A stretch of 64,000 bases of DNA from Streptomyces durocortorensis (GCF_031760065.1 NZ_CP134500.1:124001-188000), one strand, 5' to 3'. Shown: positions 43,218 to 54,499, counted from the stretch's first letter. Translations and numbers: made by a program. The notes: generated by a model not told the origin, from the sequence alone.

Positions 43218-44354
43218 ATGTACACAGCATCGTCCTCCGTGTCCGCCCCGCCCCGCCCGCTCCGCCCGATGGGAGCGGGCGGCGGGCCCTATCTCGCCCC
43301 TCCCACCGGTGCACCGGTGCAGGGTCTGGGCCGGCCCCGACGGGCCTCGGGACCGGGCACCGGACCGCTCAGCGGGAGAATCGACCTGTCCGGGCCGCAG
43401 GGCGCGCAGGTGCGGATGGCGATCGCCTCCGTGCAGCGCATCTGCCCCGAGTTCAACCCGGTCCAGGTGCTCCGCCGCAGCGGCCGCTCGGTCCTGATCG
43501 TCGGAACGACCGGGCGGGCCACCGCCGTGGCGAAGTGTTTACTGGACCACTCCCCCGCGTGGACTGAGCGGTTCCGGCACGAAATAGCGGCATACCGCGC
43601 GTTCGTCCGGCACCGTCCCCCGGTACGGGTGCCCCGGCTGATCGCGGCGGATCCGGAGAACTGCACGCTGGTGATCGAGCGCATGCCCGGCCGGGTCGCC
43701 GCCCTGACCCGGCACCCCGCCGAGGCGCCGCCGCGGGCGGACATCCGCGCCGCGCTGGGCGCGATCAGCCGGGTGAACGCCTGGCGGCCGCCGCCCGGTG
43801 TTTTCGAGGCGCCGCTCGACTACGCCTCGCGGATCGCGCGCTACCACGAGCTCGGTCTGTTCACCGACCGCGACCTCGGCGATCTACAGAAGCTGCTGCA
43901 CGGTCTGGCGCACGCGAGCGGCAGGCAGGGGATGGGGCAGTTCTGTCACGGTGACGCGCTGCTCTCCAACATCCTGCTGTCGCCGACCGGGCCGGTGCTG
44001 GTCGACTGGGAGCACGCGGGCTGGTATCTCCCGGGGTACGACCTGGCGACCCTGTGGGCGGTACTGGGCGACGCCCCGGTGGCGCGGCGCCAGATCAGCC
44101 AGCTGGCGCAGGCCAGGGGCCCGGCCGCGCGGGACGCGTTCCTGGTGAACCTGATGCTGGTGCTGACCCGCGAGATCCGCAATTACGAGACCGCGGTGCA
44201 GCGGACCATGCGCGAGGCGCCCCCGGTGGGTGCGGGGCAGGACCGCCCCGGCGCCCTCTCCTGCGGTGAGGAGCAGCGGCTGCTGCTGCGCAGGCTGCAC
44301 GACGACTGCGCGATGGCGCGGCGGGCCGTACGGGCGGCGGTCGGCACGCGCTGA
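43218..44354 (+). CDS. APH-type phosphotransferase family protein
   Basis: This 378-residue protein has a disordered N-terminal 60 residues rich in Pro/Gly. A kinase-like fold follows, with the catalytic loop [12 protein letters not shown] and the metal-binding [10 protein letters not shown], the Brenner motif of aminoglycoside and choline kinases. A conserved substrate lobe continues to YETAVQRTM. Such proteins next to NsdA-like regulators are typical of Streptomyces; the substrate is unknown. The start ATG 43218 is weakly supported. Confidence 0.85.
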   Translation: MYTASSSVSAPPRPLRPMGAGGGPYLAPPTGAPVQGLGRPRRASGPGTGPLSGRIDLSGPQGAQVRMAIASVQRICPEFNPVQVLRRSGRSVLIVGTTGRATAVAKCLLDHSPAWTERFRHEIAAYRAFVRHRPPVRVPRLIAADPENCTLVIERMPGRVAALTRHPAEAPPRADIRAALGAISRVNAWRPPPGVFEAPLDYASRIARYHELGLFTDRDLGDLQKLLHGLAHASGRQGMGQFCHGDALLSNILLSPTGPVLVDWEHAGWYLPGYDLATLWAVLGDAPVARRQISQLAQARGPAARDAFLVNLMLVLTREIRNYETAVQRTMREAPPVGAGQDRPGALSCGEEQRLLLRRLHDDCAMARRAVRAAVGTR

Positions 44355-44485
44355 CTCCCGGCGCGACAGCCGCCGCCCCGCGCCGTCCCCTCGGTGCGGG
44401 GCGGCCGCGCGGGGCCGTACGACAACAAGGGCGGGCGGGTGTTCGCCCGGCGAAGACCACGGTGCTCAAGCCACTGTGAAGGGGA

Positions 44486-44531
44486 AGCGCGCTGCGGGAC
44501 CGGTGCCGACACACCGGTCCCGCAGCGCGCT
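44486..44531. terminator. Very strong hairpin terminator
   Basis: Twenty-base perfectly complementary arms (44486-44505, 44512-44531) surround a six-base loop. The hairpin lies about 130 bases after the phosphotransferase stop. The remainder of 44355-44884 shows no gene; 44600-44760 is AT-richer and probably holds the promoter of the next gene. Confidence 0.9.
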
Positions 44532-44884
44532 GTTCTGTGTGCCGATCCGGCGTGACCGTGTGCTGACGCAGAGCTGTCCCGGGGGCCTCCACGGGTGAGG
44601 CCCGCCACGAGACCCACGTCACCTACGACCTCCGTTAGTGGATGCCGTCGCTCCCGTACGGCGTAACGAACAGCCCAAATGGCTCATAAATTGGCGTTCC
44701 ACGACGAAGAGTAGTAATGGCGGTCATTGCATCTCGTATCGGGCACCGCTAACCATGGATTCCGGCAAGCACCGAGTACGAGCCAGCGACGAGCGCCCAC
44801 CGGCGGCCGCGGCCGAACAGCTCGGACCCTGCTGACGCGGCGCGAAGGCCGCGAAGCCCGTCCCCCATCAGGAAGAGCTCACGC

Positions 44885-45559
44885 ATGCCCCGCATCTCCA
44901 CCCTGCGCATCACCCGTACGCACAAGCTCGCCACCGCCGCACTCGTCGCGGCCGGTTCCGTCTCCGCCATAGCCGCCACGAGCGCCCAGGGCGACACGCC
45001 GCCCGCCGCGGCCCGCTCCTCCGTCGCCGTCGAGCCGGTCGCCGCCGCGGGCATCCCCACGGCGAAGGACGCCGCGGAGAAGAAGGCCGCTCAGGACACC
45101 GCCGAGAAGGAAGCCGCCGCCAAGAAGGCCGTGGCCGACCGAAAGGCCGCCGCGGAGAAGGCCGCCGCGAAGGAGCGCTCCGAGAAGCAGGCCGCCAACC
45201 GTTCCACCGAGCGCAAGGCCGTCACGCCGAAGAAGTACGCGAACAACCTCGACGGCTGGATCCGCGAGTCGCTCGACATCATGAAGAAGAAGAACATCCC
45301 CGGCTCCTACGAGGGGCTGCACCGCAACATCATGCGCGAGTCCAGCGGCAACCCGAACGCCGTCAACGACTGGGACATCAACGCGCAGAACGGCATTCCC
45401 TCCAAGGGCCTGCTCCAGGTGATCCAGCCCACCTTCGACGCCTACCACGTCAAGGGCACCCCGAAGAAGCTCACCGACCCGGTCGCCAACATCACCGCCG
45501 CCGCGAACTACGCCGCGGACCGTTACGGCTCGATCGACAACGTCGACTCCGCCTACTGA
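44885..45559 (+). CDS. Secreted lytic transglycosylase (SLT domain)
   Basis: This 224-residue exported protein has a signal peptide (residues 1-36), then an Ala/Lys/Glu-rich helical linker of about 75 residues. A C-terminal SLT domain of about 100 residues follows. The catalytic glutamate is in NIMRESSGN, and GLLQVIQPTFDAYH and AAANYAADRYGS complete the SLT signature. It cleaves peptidoglycan glycan strands, as do SwlA-C-type hydrolases. ATG 44885 follows AGGAAGAG. It is transcribed toward geosmin synthase, but a large hairpin separates them. Confidence 0.92.
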   Translation: MPRISTLRITRTHKLATAALVAAGSVSAIAATSAQGDTPPAAARSSVAVEPVAAAGIPTAKDAAEKKAAQDTAEKEAAAKKAVADRKAAAEKAAAKERSEKQAANRSTERKAVTPKKYANNLDGWIRESLDIMKKKNIPGSYEGLHRNIMRESSGNPNAVNDWDINAQNGIPSKGLLQVIQPTFDAYHVKGTPKKLTDPVANITAAANYAADRYGSIDNVDSAY

Positions 45560-45572
45560 GCGACCGACTTCC

Positions 45573-45626
45573 GAGCACGCACAGGCCAAGCCGCGATTAT
45601 GTGACTAATCGCCGTCGTGCGTGCTC
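45573..45626. terminator. Nested inverted repeat between transglycosylase and geosmin synthase
   Basis: GAGCACGCAC (45573-45582) pairs with GTGCGTGCTC (45617-45626). Inside it, GCGATTA (45593-45599) pairs with TAATCGC (45606-45612). The structure starts 14 bases after the SLT stop and ends 85 bases before the geosmin synthase ATG. It could be a terminator, or an operator of the geosmin gene. Confidence 0.6.
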
Positions 45627-45644
45627 CGTATGGCCGAAGGGTAG

Positions 45645-47924
<2,280 letters not shown>

Positions 47925-47932
47925 TTCACGGT

Positions 47933-47969
47933 CCGTGGCTCGCCGCGCGAGCAGCGCGGCGAGCCACGG
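47933..47969. terminator. Terminator after geosmin synthase
   Basis: CCGTGGCTCGCCGCGC (47933-47948) and its exact complement (47954-47969) flank a five-base loop eight bases after the geoA stop. A second hairpin follows at 47990-48016. Confidence 0.9.
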
Positions 47970-47989
47970 CGGCGCACGGGGCACGGAAA

Positions 47990-48016
47990 AGGCCGCCCGG
48001 CATATGCGGGCGGCCT
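47990..48016. terminator. Second bidirectional terminator
   Basis: AGGCCGCCCG (47990-47999) and CGGGCGGCCT (48007-48016) flank a seven-base AT-rich loop. A-residues on the left serve as a T-run for the convergent gene on the minus strand. Confidence 0.9.
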
Positions 48017-48029
48017 ATGGAGATACGTT

Positions 48030-48530
48030 TCAGCCTTGCTGGAACAGCTCTGCGGGCAGGGGCTTGAGCAGGGTGTAGAGGTCGTCGGTGATCGGCCGGT
48101 CCCAGCTGGCGATGGTCACGAGGACACCGTCGCTCCGGTCGAACTGGACGCAGGCGATCCGGCTCTCGGAGAGCTTGATGCGGCGGACGATCAGCAGGTT
48201 GTCCCCCTGCATCACCGGAACGTCCTCGGAGCTGACGACTTCGATCGGCTCGTCGTTCTCCAGGGCGAGCAGCAGCTGCGCCACCTCGAAGGGGACCTGC
48301 CCCTCCTCGGTCTCCCGGGCGGGCGAACCGGCCGGGAGGTTGCCGATGATCATGGCCGGGCCGCGGCCGCCGTACAGGTCGTACCGGAGGAAGACGCCCT
48401 GGCAGCTGCCGTCGGGGGCGGGGAGCAGACCGGCGCCGAGGTTGCCGGGCCAGTCCCCCGGGTCCATGGCCAGGACGTCGAAGTCCGGGCCCGCGGGTGT
48501 TGCGGCGCTACGGCGGCGGAGGAAGGACAT
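48030..48530 (-). CDS. Conserved protein of unknown function (166 residues)
   Basis: The protein reads FDVLAMDPGDWPGNLGAGLL, then CQGVFLRYDLYGGRGPAMIIG and IKLSESRIACVQFDRSDGVLV. It appears to be a soluble alpha/beta protein, with no signal, membrane segment or catalytic motif that I recognise. Its coding bias is good. ATG 48530 is at the start of MSFLRRRSA. It is convergent with geosmin synthase and lies beyond the catabolic operon. Confidence 0.7.
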   Translation of the reverse strand: MSFLRRRSAATPAGPDFDVLAMDPGDWPGNLGAGLLPAPDGSCQGVFLRYDLYGGRGPAMIIGNLPAGSPARETEEGQVPFEVAQLLLALENDEPIEVVSSEDVPVMQGDNLLIVRRIKLSESRIACVQFDRSDGVLVTIASWDRPITDDLYTLLKPLPAELFQQG

Positions 48531-48663
48531 GCTGCCATGTTACGTGGCCCGGCTCACGTCGCGGAGCCGGGCCCGGGCGGATCGCGCCCGGCCCGGCAGT
48601 GCCGGGAGCCGACGGGGTTCCGGTGCCCTCCGGTGCGGCGCGCGCCCTGGGCGCCGCCCTTGT

Positions 48664-49830
48664 TCAGCCTGCGGGCGGCTCGGCTCCCACCAGCCACATC
48701 GAGAAGAACTGAGCCCCTCCGCCGTAGGCGTGGCCGAGCGCCCTGGCGGCCCCGTCGACCTGGTGGTCCCCGGCCGCGCCCCGGACCTGGAGGGCCGCCT
48801 CGGCGAAGCGGATCATGCCGGACGCGCCGATGGGGTTGGTGGAGAGCACCCCGCCCGAGGGATTCACCGGGAGGTCGCCGTCGATCTCGGTGACGCCCGC
48901 CTCGGTGAGCTTCCAGCCCTCGCCCTCGTCGGCGAAGCCGAGGTTCTCCAGCCACATCGGCTCGTACCAGGAGAACGGCACGTACATCTCGACGGCGTCG
49001 ATCTCCCGGCGCGGGTCGGCGATCCCGGCCTGCCGGTAGACGTCGGCGGCGCAGTCCTTGCCCGCCTGCGGGGAGACGAAGTCCTTGCCCGCGAACAGGG
49101 TGGGTTCGCTGCGCATCGCGCCGCCGTGCACCCAGGCGGGCGGATGCGGGGAGCGGGCCGCGCCCTCGCGGTCGGTGAGGATCATCGCGCACGCCCCGTC
49201 GGAGGAGGGGCAGGTCTCGGAGTAGCGGACCGGGTCCCAGAGCATGGGCGAGGACTGGACCTTCTCCAGGGTGATGTCGTGGTCGTGGATGTGCGCGTAA
49301 GGGTTCTTGAGGGCGTTGCGGCGGTCCTTGTACGCGACGAGGGAGCCGACGGTGTCGGGGGCGCCGGTGCGGCGCATGTACGCGCGCACGTGCGGGGCGA
49401 AGAAGCCGCCCGCCCCGGCCAGCAGCGGCTGCTGGAAGGGGACGGGCAGGGAGAGGCCCCACATGGCGTTGGACTCGGACTGTTTCTCGAAGGCGAGGGT
49501 GAGGACGGTGCGGTGGACGCGGGCGGCGATGAGACCCGCGGCGACCAGGGCGGTGGAGCCGCCGACCGAGCCCGCGGTGTGGACCCGGAGCATGGGTTTG
49601 CCGACCGCTCCGAGCGCGTCGGCGAGGTAGAGCTCCGGCATCATGACGCCCTCGAAGAAGTCGGGGGCCTTGCCGATCACGACGGCGTCGATGTCGCTCC
49701 AGGTCAGCCCGGCGTCCTCCAGGGCCCGGACGGCGGCCTCGCGGACGAGGCCGGCGATGGACACGTCGTGCCGGGCGGCGACGTGTTTGGTCTGGCCGAT
49801 GCCGACGACGGCCACGGGCTCCTTAGGCAT
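48664..49830 (-). CDS. Thiolase-fold, lipid-transfer (Ltp-like) protein lacking the nucleophilic Cys
   Basis: This 388-residue thiolase-superfamily protein opens EPVAVVGIGQTKHVAARHDV and has a C-terminal NPSGGVLSTNPIGASG signature. At the place of the catalytic Cys (NNCSTGSTAL in SCP2-type thiolases) it reads AGSVGGSTAL, so a Ser or Val replaces it. In Ltp2-type enzymes this loss goes with retro-aldol C-C cleavage in complex with a DUF35 protein. The ATG overlaps the stop of the upstream thiolase homologue by eight bases (ATGCCTAA), and a DUF35 gene lies two genes upstream. Confidence 0.87.
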   Translation of the reverse strand: MPKEPVAVVGIGQTKHVAARHDVSIAGLVREAAVRALEDAGLTWSDIDAVVIGKAPDFFEGVMMPELYLADALGAVGKPMLRVHTAGSVGGSTALVAAGLIAARVHRTVLTLAFEKQSESNAMWGLSLPVPFQQPLLAGAGGFFAPHVRAYMRRTGAPDTVGSLVAYKDRRNALKNPYAHIHDHDITLEKVQSSPMLWDPVRYSETCPSSDGACAMILTDREGAARSPHPPAWVHGGAMRSEPTLFAGKDFVSPQAGKDCAADVYRQAGIADPRREIDAVEMYVPFSWYEPMWLENLGFADEGEGWKLTEAGVTEIDGDLPVNPSGGVLSTNPIGASGMIRFAEAALQVRGAAGDHQVDGAARALGHAYGGGAQFFSMWLVGAEPPAG

Positions 49831-50875
49831 GAGCGCTCTCCCCTTCCAGGACGGCGACCAGGTTCTGTTGCAGGCAGGGTCCTGAGGTGGCGTGGGCGAG
49901 CGCCCGGTCGGACTGGCCCCGGTGGATGCGGGCGGCGGCCTCGCCGAGCCGGATGAGGCCCGCGGCCATGATCGGGTTGGCGGCGAGCGCACCGCCGGAC
50001 GGGTTGACGGCGACGTCGTCGCCGAGCCCGAGGACGCCTCGCAGGACGACCTCCTGCGAGGTGAACGGGGCGTGCAGCTCGGCCGTGTCGACGGGTCGCT
50101 CGAAGGCTCCGGCGTGCTGGGCGGCGAGCCGCGTGGAGGGGCTGTCGGTCAGGTCGCGGACGCCGAGGCCGTGGGCCTCGATGCGGTGGTCGATGCCCCG
50201 GATCCAGGCGGGCCGTTCGCACAGGGCGCGGGCGGTGTCCCCGGCGGCGAGGATCACGGCGGCCGCGCCGTCGCCGATGGGCGGGCAGTCGCCGGTACGC
50301 AGGGGCCGCACCAGGTGGCCGCCCGCGGGGACGTCGCCGGTGAGCTGGGCGTACGGGTTGTCGGCGGCGGCGAAGCGGTTGCGGGCGGCGACCTCGGCGA
50401 GGGCAGGTTCGTCGGTGGCTCCGGCGTCGATGAGGGCCTGCGCCTGGAGGGCGGCGAGCGCGACGGAGTCCGGCCAGAGCGGGGCCACGTAGTACGGGTC
50501 GAGCTGGCGGGTGAGGACGTCGCGGACCTGGCCGGGCGAGGACTTGCCGTAGGCGTAGACGAGGGCCGTGTCCGCCTCGCCGGTCATGATCTTCACCCAG
50601 GCCTCGTACAGCGCCCAGGCCCCGTCCATCTCGACATGGGACTCGGAGATGGGCGGGTGGGCGCCGACGCCGTCGAGCGCCATGGTGAAGGAGAAGGCCC
50701 GCCCCGCGAGGTAGTCGGCCGAGCCGGAGCAGGTGAAACCGATCTCGTTGGCCTTGAGGTTGGTCGCGCCCAGCACCTCGTGGAGCACGGGCATCAGCAG
50801 GTCGACCTCGGAGAGCTCGTCGGTGCGCCGCCGGTGCGCGCTCTGGGCGAAGGCGACGATCGCCACGTCTCGCAT
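49823..50875 (-). CDS. Second Ltp-like thiolase-fold protein lacking the nucleophilic Cys
   Basis: This 350-residue protein has the thiolase N-terminus RDVAIVAFAQSAHRRRTDEL and ends with NPSGGALAANPIMAAGLIR. Where the active-site Cys should lie it has ESHVEMDGAWAL, with Val/Glu in place of Cys. It is divergent from its neighbour (48664-49830), so the two may form a heteromeric Ltp pair. Its ATG begins directly after the TAG of the DUF35 gene with no spacer. This tight coupling argues for a complex. Confidence 0.87.
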   Translation of the reverse strand: MRDVAIVAFAQSAHRRRTDELSEVDLLMPVLHEVLGATNLKANEIGFTCSGSADYLAGRAFSFTMALDGVGAHPPISESHVEMDGAWALYEAWVKIMTGEADTALVYAYGKSSPGQVRDVLTRQLDPYYVAPLWPDSVALAALQAQALIDAGATDEPALAEVAARNRFAAADNPYAQLTGDVPAGGHLVRPLRTGDCPPIGDGAAAVILAAGDTARALCERPAWIRGIDHRIEAHGLGVRDLTDSPSTRLAAQHAGAFERPVDTAELHAPFTSQEVVLRGVLGLGDDVAVNPSGGALAANPIMAAGLIRLGEAAARIHRGQSDRALAHATSGPCLQQNLVAVLEGESAHA

Positions 50876-51832
50876 CTACACCAGCTCCTTGTACGTGTCG
50901 TAGTCGGCGTCGGGCTCGCCGGTGGGCCGGTAGTGGTCGGGGTGGGGGGACCCCCCAGCAGCACCGCTCCAGACGGGCTCGACGCGCAGCCCCATGCGCA
51001 CCTGGTCGTAGGGGATTCCGGCGATGCGTCCGTGCAGGGCCAGGTCGGCGCCGTCGAGGGCGATGTGGGCGTAGACGTAGGGGACTTCGATGTCCAGGTT
51101 CTTCGCTTTGATGTTGACGATGCAGAAGGTGGTGACGGTCCCGCGCGGGCCGACCTCGACCTGCTCGGCGGTGGCGACCCCGCAGGTGGGGCAGGCGCCG
51201 CGCGGCGGGACGTAGACCTTGCGGCAGGCGGGGCAGCGTTCGCCCACGGTGCGGTGCCCTTCGAGGGCCTTCAGGTAGGCGCTCTGGGCGCGGCCGGGGG
51301 TGTGGACGTAGTCGAGGCGGGCAGGGGCGACGATGCGGGTGACGGGGTCGGTGAACTCCCCGGTGTGCGGGGTGGGTTCGGCCGGGCCGGGCTCGCCGTC
51401 GTACGGTTCGAAGCAGGCGATGTCGGTGATGGCGCCGGTGCGCGTCTCGGCCCAGCGGACACGGACGCGCATGCCGGTGTGCACGGCGTCCGGTCCGGGC
51501 GCGTCGAGGGCGTGCAGGAGTGCGGTGCCGGCCCCGTCGAGGCGGACGAGCACCCAGGCGAACGGGGTGTCCAGCGGCTGGCCGCGGCGCGGGGACGGGT
51601 TCCAGGCCCAGGTGGTGACGGTGCCGGTGGGGGCGACCTCGACGAGCTCGCGCAGTTCGCCCGCGGTGACCGGGTCGTACTCGACGGGCGGCACGAGGAC
51701 TGTGCCGTCCTCCGTGCGGACGCCGAGGACGGTGCGTTCGCGCAGTCCGGTCAGGAAGGCGCTCTGGACGGGGCCGAGGGAGCGGGTGAAGGGGAATTCG
51801 ACCACCAGCGGGGCGCTGAGGACATCGGTCAT
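50876..51832 (-). CDS. Double DUF35 (OB-fold acyl-CoA-associated) protein, one zinc ribbon
   Basis: This 318-residue protein consists of two DUF35/OB-fold units. The N-terminal unit (about 1-150) reads GPVQSAFLTGLRERTVLGVR and VEVAPTGTVTTWAWN but has no cysteines in the ribbon position. The C-terminal unit (about 165-318) has a full ribbon CPACRKVYVPPRGACPTCG and PRGTVTTFCIVNI. DUF35 proteins, such as the one in the ChsH2/Ltp2 system, bind CoA and activate thiolase-fold aldolases. The first unit may be structural. It is placed directly upstream of two Cys-less thiolases. Confidence 0.88.
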   Translation of the reverse strand: MTDVLSAPLVVEFPFTRSLGPVQSAFLTGLRERTVLGVRTEDGTVLVPPVEYDPVTAGELRELVEVAPTGTVTTWAWNPSPRRGQPLDTPFAWVLVRLDGAGTALLHALDAPGPDAVHTGMRVRVRWAETRTGAITDIACFEPYDGEPGPAEPTPHTGEFTDPVTRIVAPARLDYVHTPGRAQSAYLKALEGHRTVGERCPACRKVYVPPRGACPTCGVATAEQVEVGPRGTVTTFCIVNIKAKNLDIEVPYVYAHIALDGADLALHGRIAGIPYDQVRMGLRVEPVWSGAAGGSPHPDHYRPTGEPDADYDTYKELV

Positions 51833-51855
51833 GGCTCTCTCCGTAGGCTGGGGGG

Positions 51856-52656
51856 TCAGGCGCGCCGGTAGACGGGCGGGCGCTTCTCCGCGAAGGCCCG
51901 GGCGCCCTCCTTGGCGTCCTCGGTGGCGAACACGGGCCAGCCGCGCTTGAGTTCGGCGGCCAGGGCCTCGCTCTCGGTCAGCTCGGCGCCCTCGTGGACG
52001 GAGGCCTTGACGGCCTCGACGGCGAGCGGCCCGCAGGCGTTGACCCGCTCGGCGACGGCGAGGGCCTCGTCCAGGGCGGTGCCCTCGGGGACGACCCTGC
52101 CTATGAGCCCGATGGCGGCGGCCTCCTCGGCGGTGTACGAGCGGCCGGTGAGGAGCATTTCGAGGGCGTGCGTGCGGGGGATCTGGCGGGGCAGCCGGAC
52201 GGTGGAGCCGCCGATGGGAAAGAGGCCGCGGCGGACCTCGAAGAGCCCGAAGGTGGCGCCCGCTCCGGCGATGCGGATGTCGGTGCCCTGGAGGATCTCC
52301 GTGCCGCCCGCGACACAGGGCCCCTCGACGGCGGCGATCACCGGTTTGCGGGGGCGGTGGTGGCGCAGCATCGCCTTCCAGTGGAGGTCCGGGTCGGCGG
52401 TCATCCGCTCCCGGTACTCCTCGCCCTCCATCCCGCCGCCCGCGAGCGCCTTGAGGTCCATGCCCGCGCAGAACGCGCCGCCCGCGCCGGTGAGGACGAC
52501 GGAGCGGACGGTGTCGTCCTCGTCGGCCTCGATCCAGCCGTCGTACAGGCCGACGAGCATCGGCAGCGAGAGAGCGTTCCTGGCCTGTGGTCTGTTCAAG
52601 GTGAGCACCAGCGTGGCGCCTTCGCGCCGCACGGTGAGGTGTTCCGTACCGCCCAT
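51856..52656 (-). CDS. Enoyl-CoA hydratase/isomerase (crotonase) family
   Basis: This 266-residue protein is of the crotonase fold. The oxyanion-hole segments are GAGGAFCAGMDLKAL and AAVEGPCVAGGTEILQGTDIRIA. The second catalytic glutamate region is FEVRRGLFPIGGSTVRLPRQI. It probably hydrates an enoyl-CoA to supply the beta-hydroxyacyl-CoA cleaved by the Ltp/DUF35 enzymes downstream, with which it shares a transcript. ATG 52656 is the start of homology. It is the first gene of the operon, divergent from the FadD19-like ligase. Confidence 0.93.
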   Translation of the reverse strand: MGGTEHLTVRREGATLVLTLNRPQARNALSLPMLVGLYDGWIEADEDDTVRSVVLTGAGGAFCAGMDLKALAGGGMEGEEYRERMTADPDLHWKAMLRHHRPRKPVIAAVEGPCVAGGTEILQGTDIRIAGAGATFGLFEVRRGLFPIGGSTVRLPRQIPRTHALEMLLTGRSYTAEEAAAIGLIGRVVPEGTALDEALAVAERVNACGPLAVEAVKASVHEGAELTESEALAAELKRGWPVFATEDAKEGARAFAEKRPPVYRRA

Positions 52657-52720
52657 GACCGACTCCTGTTCTCCAGACCTGGAACAGGTTGCAGTAGCCG
52701 GGGACGCAGTTCAATAGTTT

Positions 52721-52737
52721 TCTGACAGACAGTCAGA
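52721..52737. promoter_or_regulatory. TetR-type palindromic operator between the divergent catabolic genes
   Basis: TCTGAC-AGACA-GTCAGA is a perfect interrupted palindrome placed 65 bases upstream of the crotonase and 87 bases upstream of the ligase. The shape and the CTGAC-GTCAG content are like operators of TetR-family repressors of acyl-CoA catabolism. No TetR gene lies next to it. Confidence 0.7.
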
Positions 52738-52823
52738 TTCTTTCGGCGCCACCCCTTCCCACTTGTGCCGTCCGGCGCTCTAATGACGGCCGAGTCGCCA
52801 GTCATCCGGGGTCAGGAGGAACG

Positions 52824-54437
52824 GTGGAGTTCAACCTTGCCGACCTGTTCGAGTCGGTCGTGGACGCGGTCCCCGACCGCGAGGCGCTCCTCTACGTCGA
52901 CCATCCCGGTACGGGCGCCGAGCGGCGGCTGACCTACGCGGAACTGGACGCCGCCGCCAACCGGATCGCCCACCACCTCATCGACGCGGGAATCCGCCCG
53001 GGCGAGCACCTGGGGCTGCACCTCTACAACGGGGTGGAGTACCTCCAGACGGTCCTGGGCGCGCTGAAGGCTCGGATCGTGCCGGTGAACGTCAACTACC
53101 GCTATGTGGAAGAGGAACTGGTCTACCTCTACCGGGACGCGGATCTCGCGGCGCTCGTCTTCGACGGCGAGTTCGACGAGCGGGTCGCGGCGGCCGCCCC
53201 GCAGGCCCCGGCGCTGCGCCGGCTGGTCCGGGTGGGGCCCGCCGCCACGCCCGAAGGCCTCGCTACCGTCCCCTTCACCGAGGCCGAGGCCTCCGGATCG
53301 CCCCTGCGGGGCTTCGCACCGCGCTCCGCGGACGACCAGTTCATCATCTACACCGGTGGCACGACGGGCATGCCCAAGGGTGTGATGTGGCGTCAGGAGG
53401 ACCTGTTCTTCTCGGGACTCGGCGGTGGCGCGCCGACCGGTGACCCGGTGAAGAGCCCGCAGGAACTGGCCGAGCGGGTCGCGGCGGGCGGCGACGGCAT
53501 CACCTTCTTCCCCACCCCGCCGCTGATGCACGGCACCTCCACCCTGACCGCGTTCATCGGCTTCAACTTCGGCCAACGGGTCGTCATCCACCGCAAGTTC
53601 GTCCCCGAAGAGGTGCTGCGGACGATCGAGAAGGAGAAGGTCACCAGTGTGTCGCTGGTCGGCGACGCGATGCTGCGCCCGCTGATCGACTGCCTGAACG
53701 GGCCGCTCGCCGGGACGGACTGCTCCTCGCTGTTCTCCGTCTCCAGCTCCGGGGCGATCATGTCGGACTCGGTGCGGGCGGAGTTCCAGGCGCTCGTGCC
53801 GACGGTGATGCTGCTGAACAACTTCGGCTCCTCCGAGTCCGGCTTCAACGGCACGGCGACCGCCGACTCGGGCCCCGAGAGGGGCTTCCGGGTCCAGGTC
53901 AACGCCCGTACGGCCGTGGTCGATCCGGTGACGTACGAGCCGGTGGCGCCCGGCGAGCCGGGCCGTATCGCCCAGCGGGGCCACGTCCCGCTCGGCTACT
54001 ACAACGACGCGGCCAAGACCGCCGACACCTTCTTCCGCAAGGGTGAGGAGCGGTGGGTGCTGCTCGGCGACATGGCGACCGTGGACGCGGACGGCATCGT
54101 CACCGTGCTCGGCCGGGGCTCGCAGTGCATCAACACCGGCGGGGAGAAGGTCTATCCGGAGGAGGTCGAGCAGGCGCTCAAGTCACATCCGGACGTGTAC
54201 GACGCGCTGGTCGCGGGCGTCCCCGACGAGCGCTGGGGCAACCGGGTCGCAGCCGTGGTCCAACTGCGCCAGGAGGCCGAGGCGCTGGACCTCGACGCGC
54301 TCCAGGCGCACTGCCGGTCCCGGCTCGCCGGATACAAGATCCCGCGCGCGCTGGTCCTCACCGACGAGATCCGGCGCTCCCCGAGCGGCAAGGCGGACTA
54401 CCGGTGGGCGAAGGCGGTGGCGGCGGCCGGGGGCTGA
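52824..54437 (+). CDS. Acyl-CoA synthetase, FadD19-like
   Basis: This 537-residue ANL enzyme activates a carboxylic acid with ATP and CoA. The P-loop is YTGGTTGMPKGVMW, the adenylate-binding motif NNFGSSESGFNG, the hinge VLGRGSQCINTGGEKVYPEEVEQAL, and the C-terminal lysine is in SPSGKADYRWAK. The sequence type resembles mycobacterial FadD19/FadD17, which activate C26/C28 sterol side-chains. GTG 52824 follows AGGAGG. With the divergent crotonase-DUF35-Ltp operon it would feed that pathway. Confidence 0.9.
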   Translation: MEFNLADLFESVVDAVPDREALLYVDHPGTGAERRLTYAELDAAANRIAHHLIDAGIRPGEHLGLHLYNGVEYLQTVLGALKARIVPVNVNYRYVEEELVYLYRDADLAALVFDGEFDERVAAAAPQAPALRRLVRVGPAATPEGLATVPFTEAEASGSPLRGFAPRSADDQFIIYTGGTTGMPKGVMWRQEDLFFSGLGGGAPTGDPVKSPQELAERVAAGGDGITFFPTPPLMHGTSTLTAFIGFNFGQRVVIHRKFVPEEVLRTIEKEKVTSVSLVGDAMLRPLIDCLNGPLAGTDCSSLFSVSSSGAIMSDSVRAEFQALVPTVMLLNNFGSSESGFNGTATADSGPERGFRVQVNARTAVVDPVTYEPVAPGEPGRIAQRGHVPLGYYNDAAKTADTFFRKGEERWVLLGDMATVDADGIVTVLGRGSQCINTGGEKVYPEEVEQALKSHPDVYDALVAGVPDERWGNRVAAVVQLRQEAEALDLDALQAHCRSRLAGYKIPRALVLTDEIRRSPSGKADYRWAKAVAAAGG

Positions 54438-54499
54438 CCCGGGTGCGCCGCCGTTGCGACGCGTACCGCCCGGCGCCGGTGGCACCGGAGCGCTGACGG

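Noticed and set aside
44600..44884. c-di-AMP (ydaO-type) riboswitch before the secreted transglycosylase
   Set aside because: Such riboswitches occur before cell-wall hydrolases in Streptomyces, but I cannot find the conserved ydaO core or the paired stems in this leader.
54471..54495. Palindrome CCGGTG-G-CACCGG between convergent ligase and hydrolase
   Set aside because: The loop would be a single base, so it cannot fold as a normal terminator hairpin.
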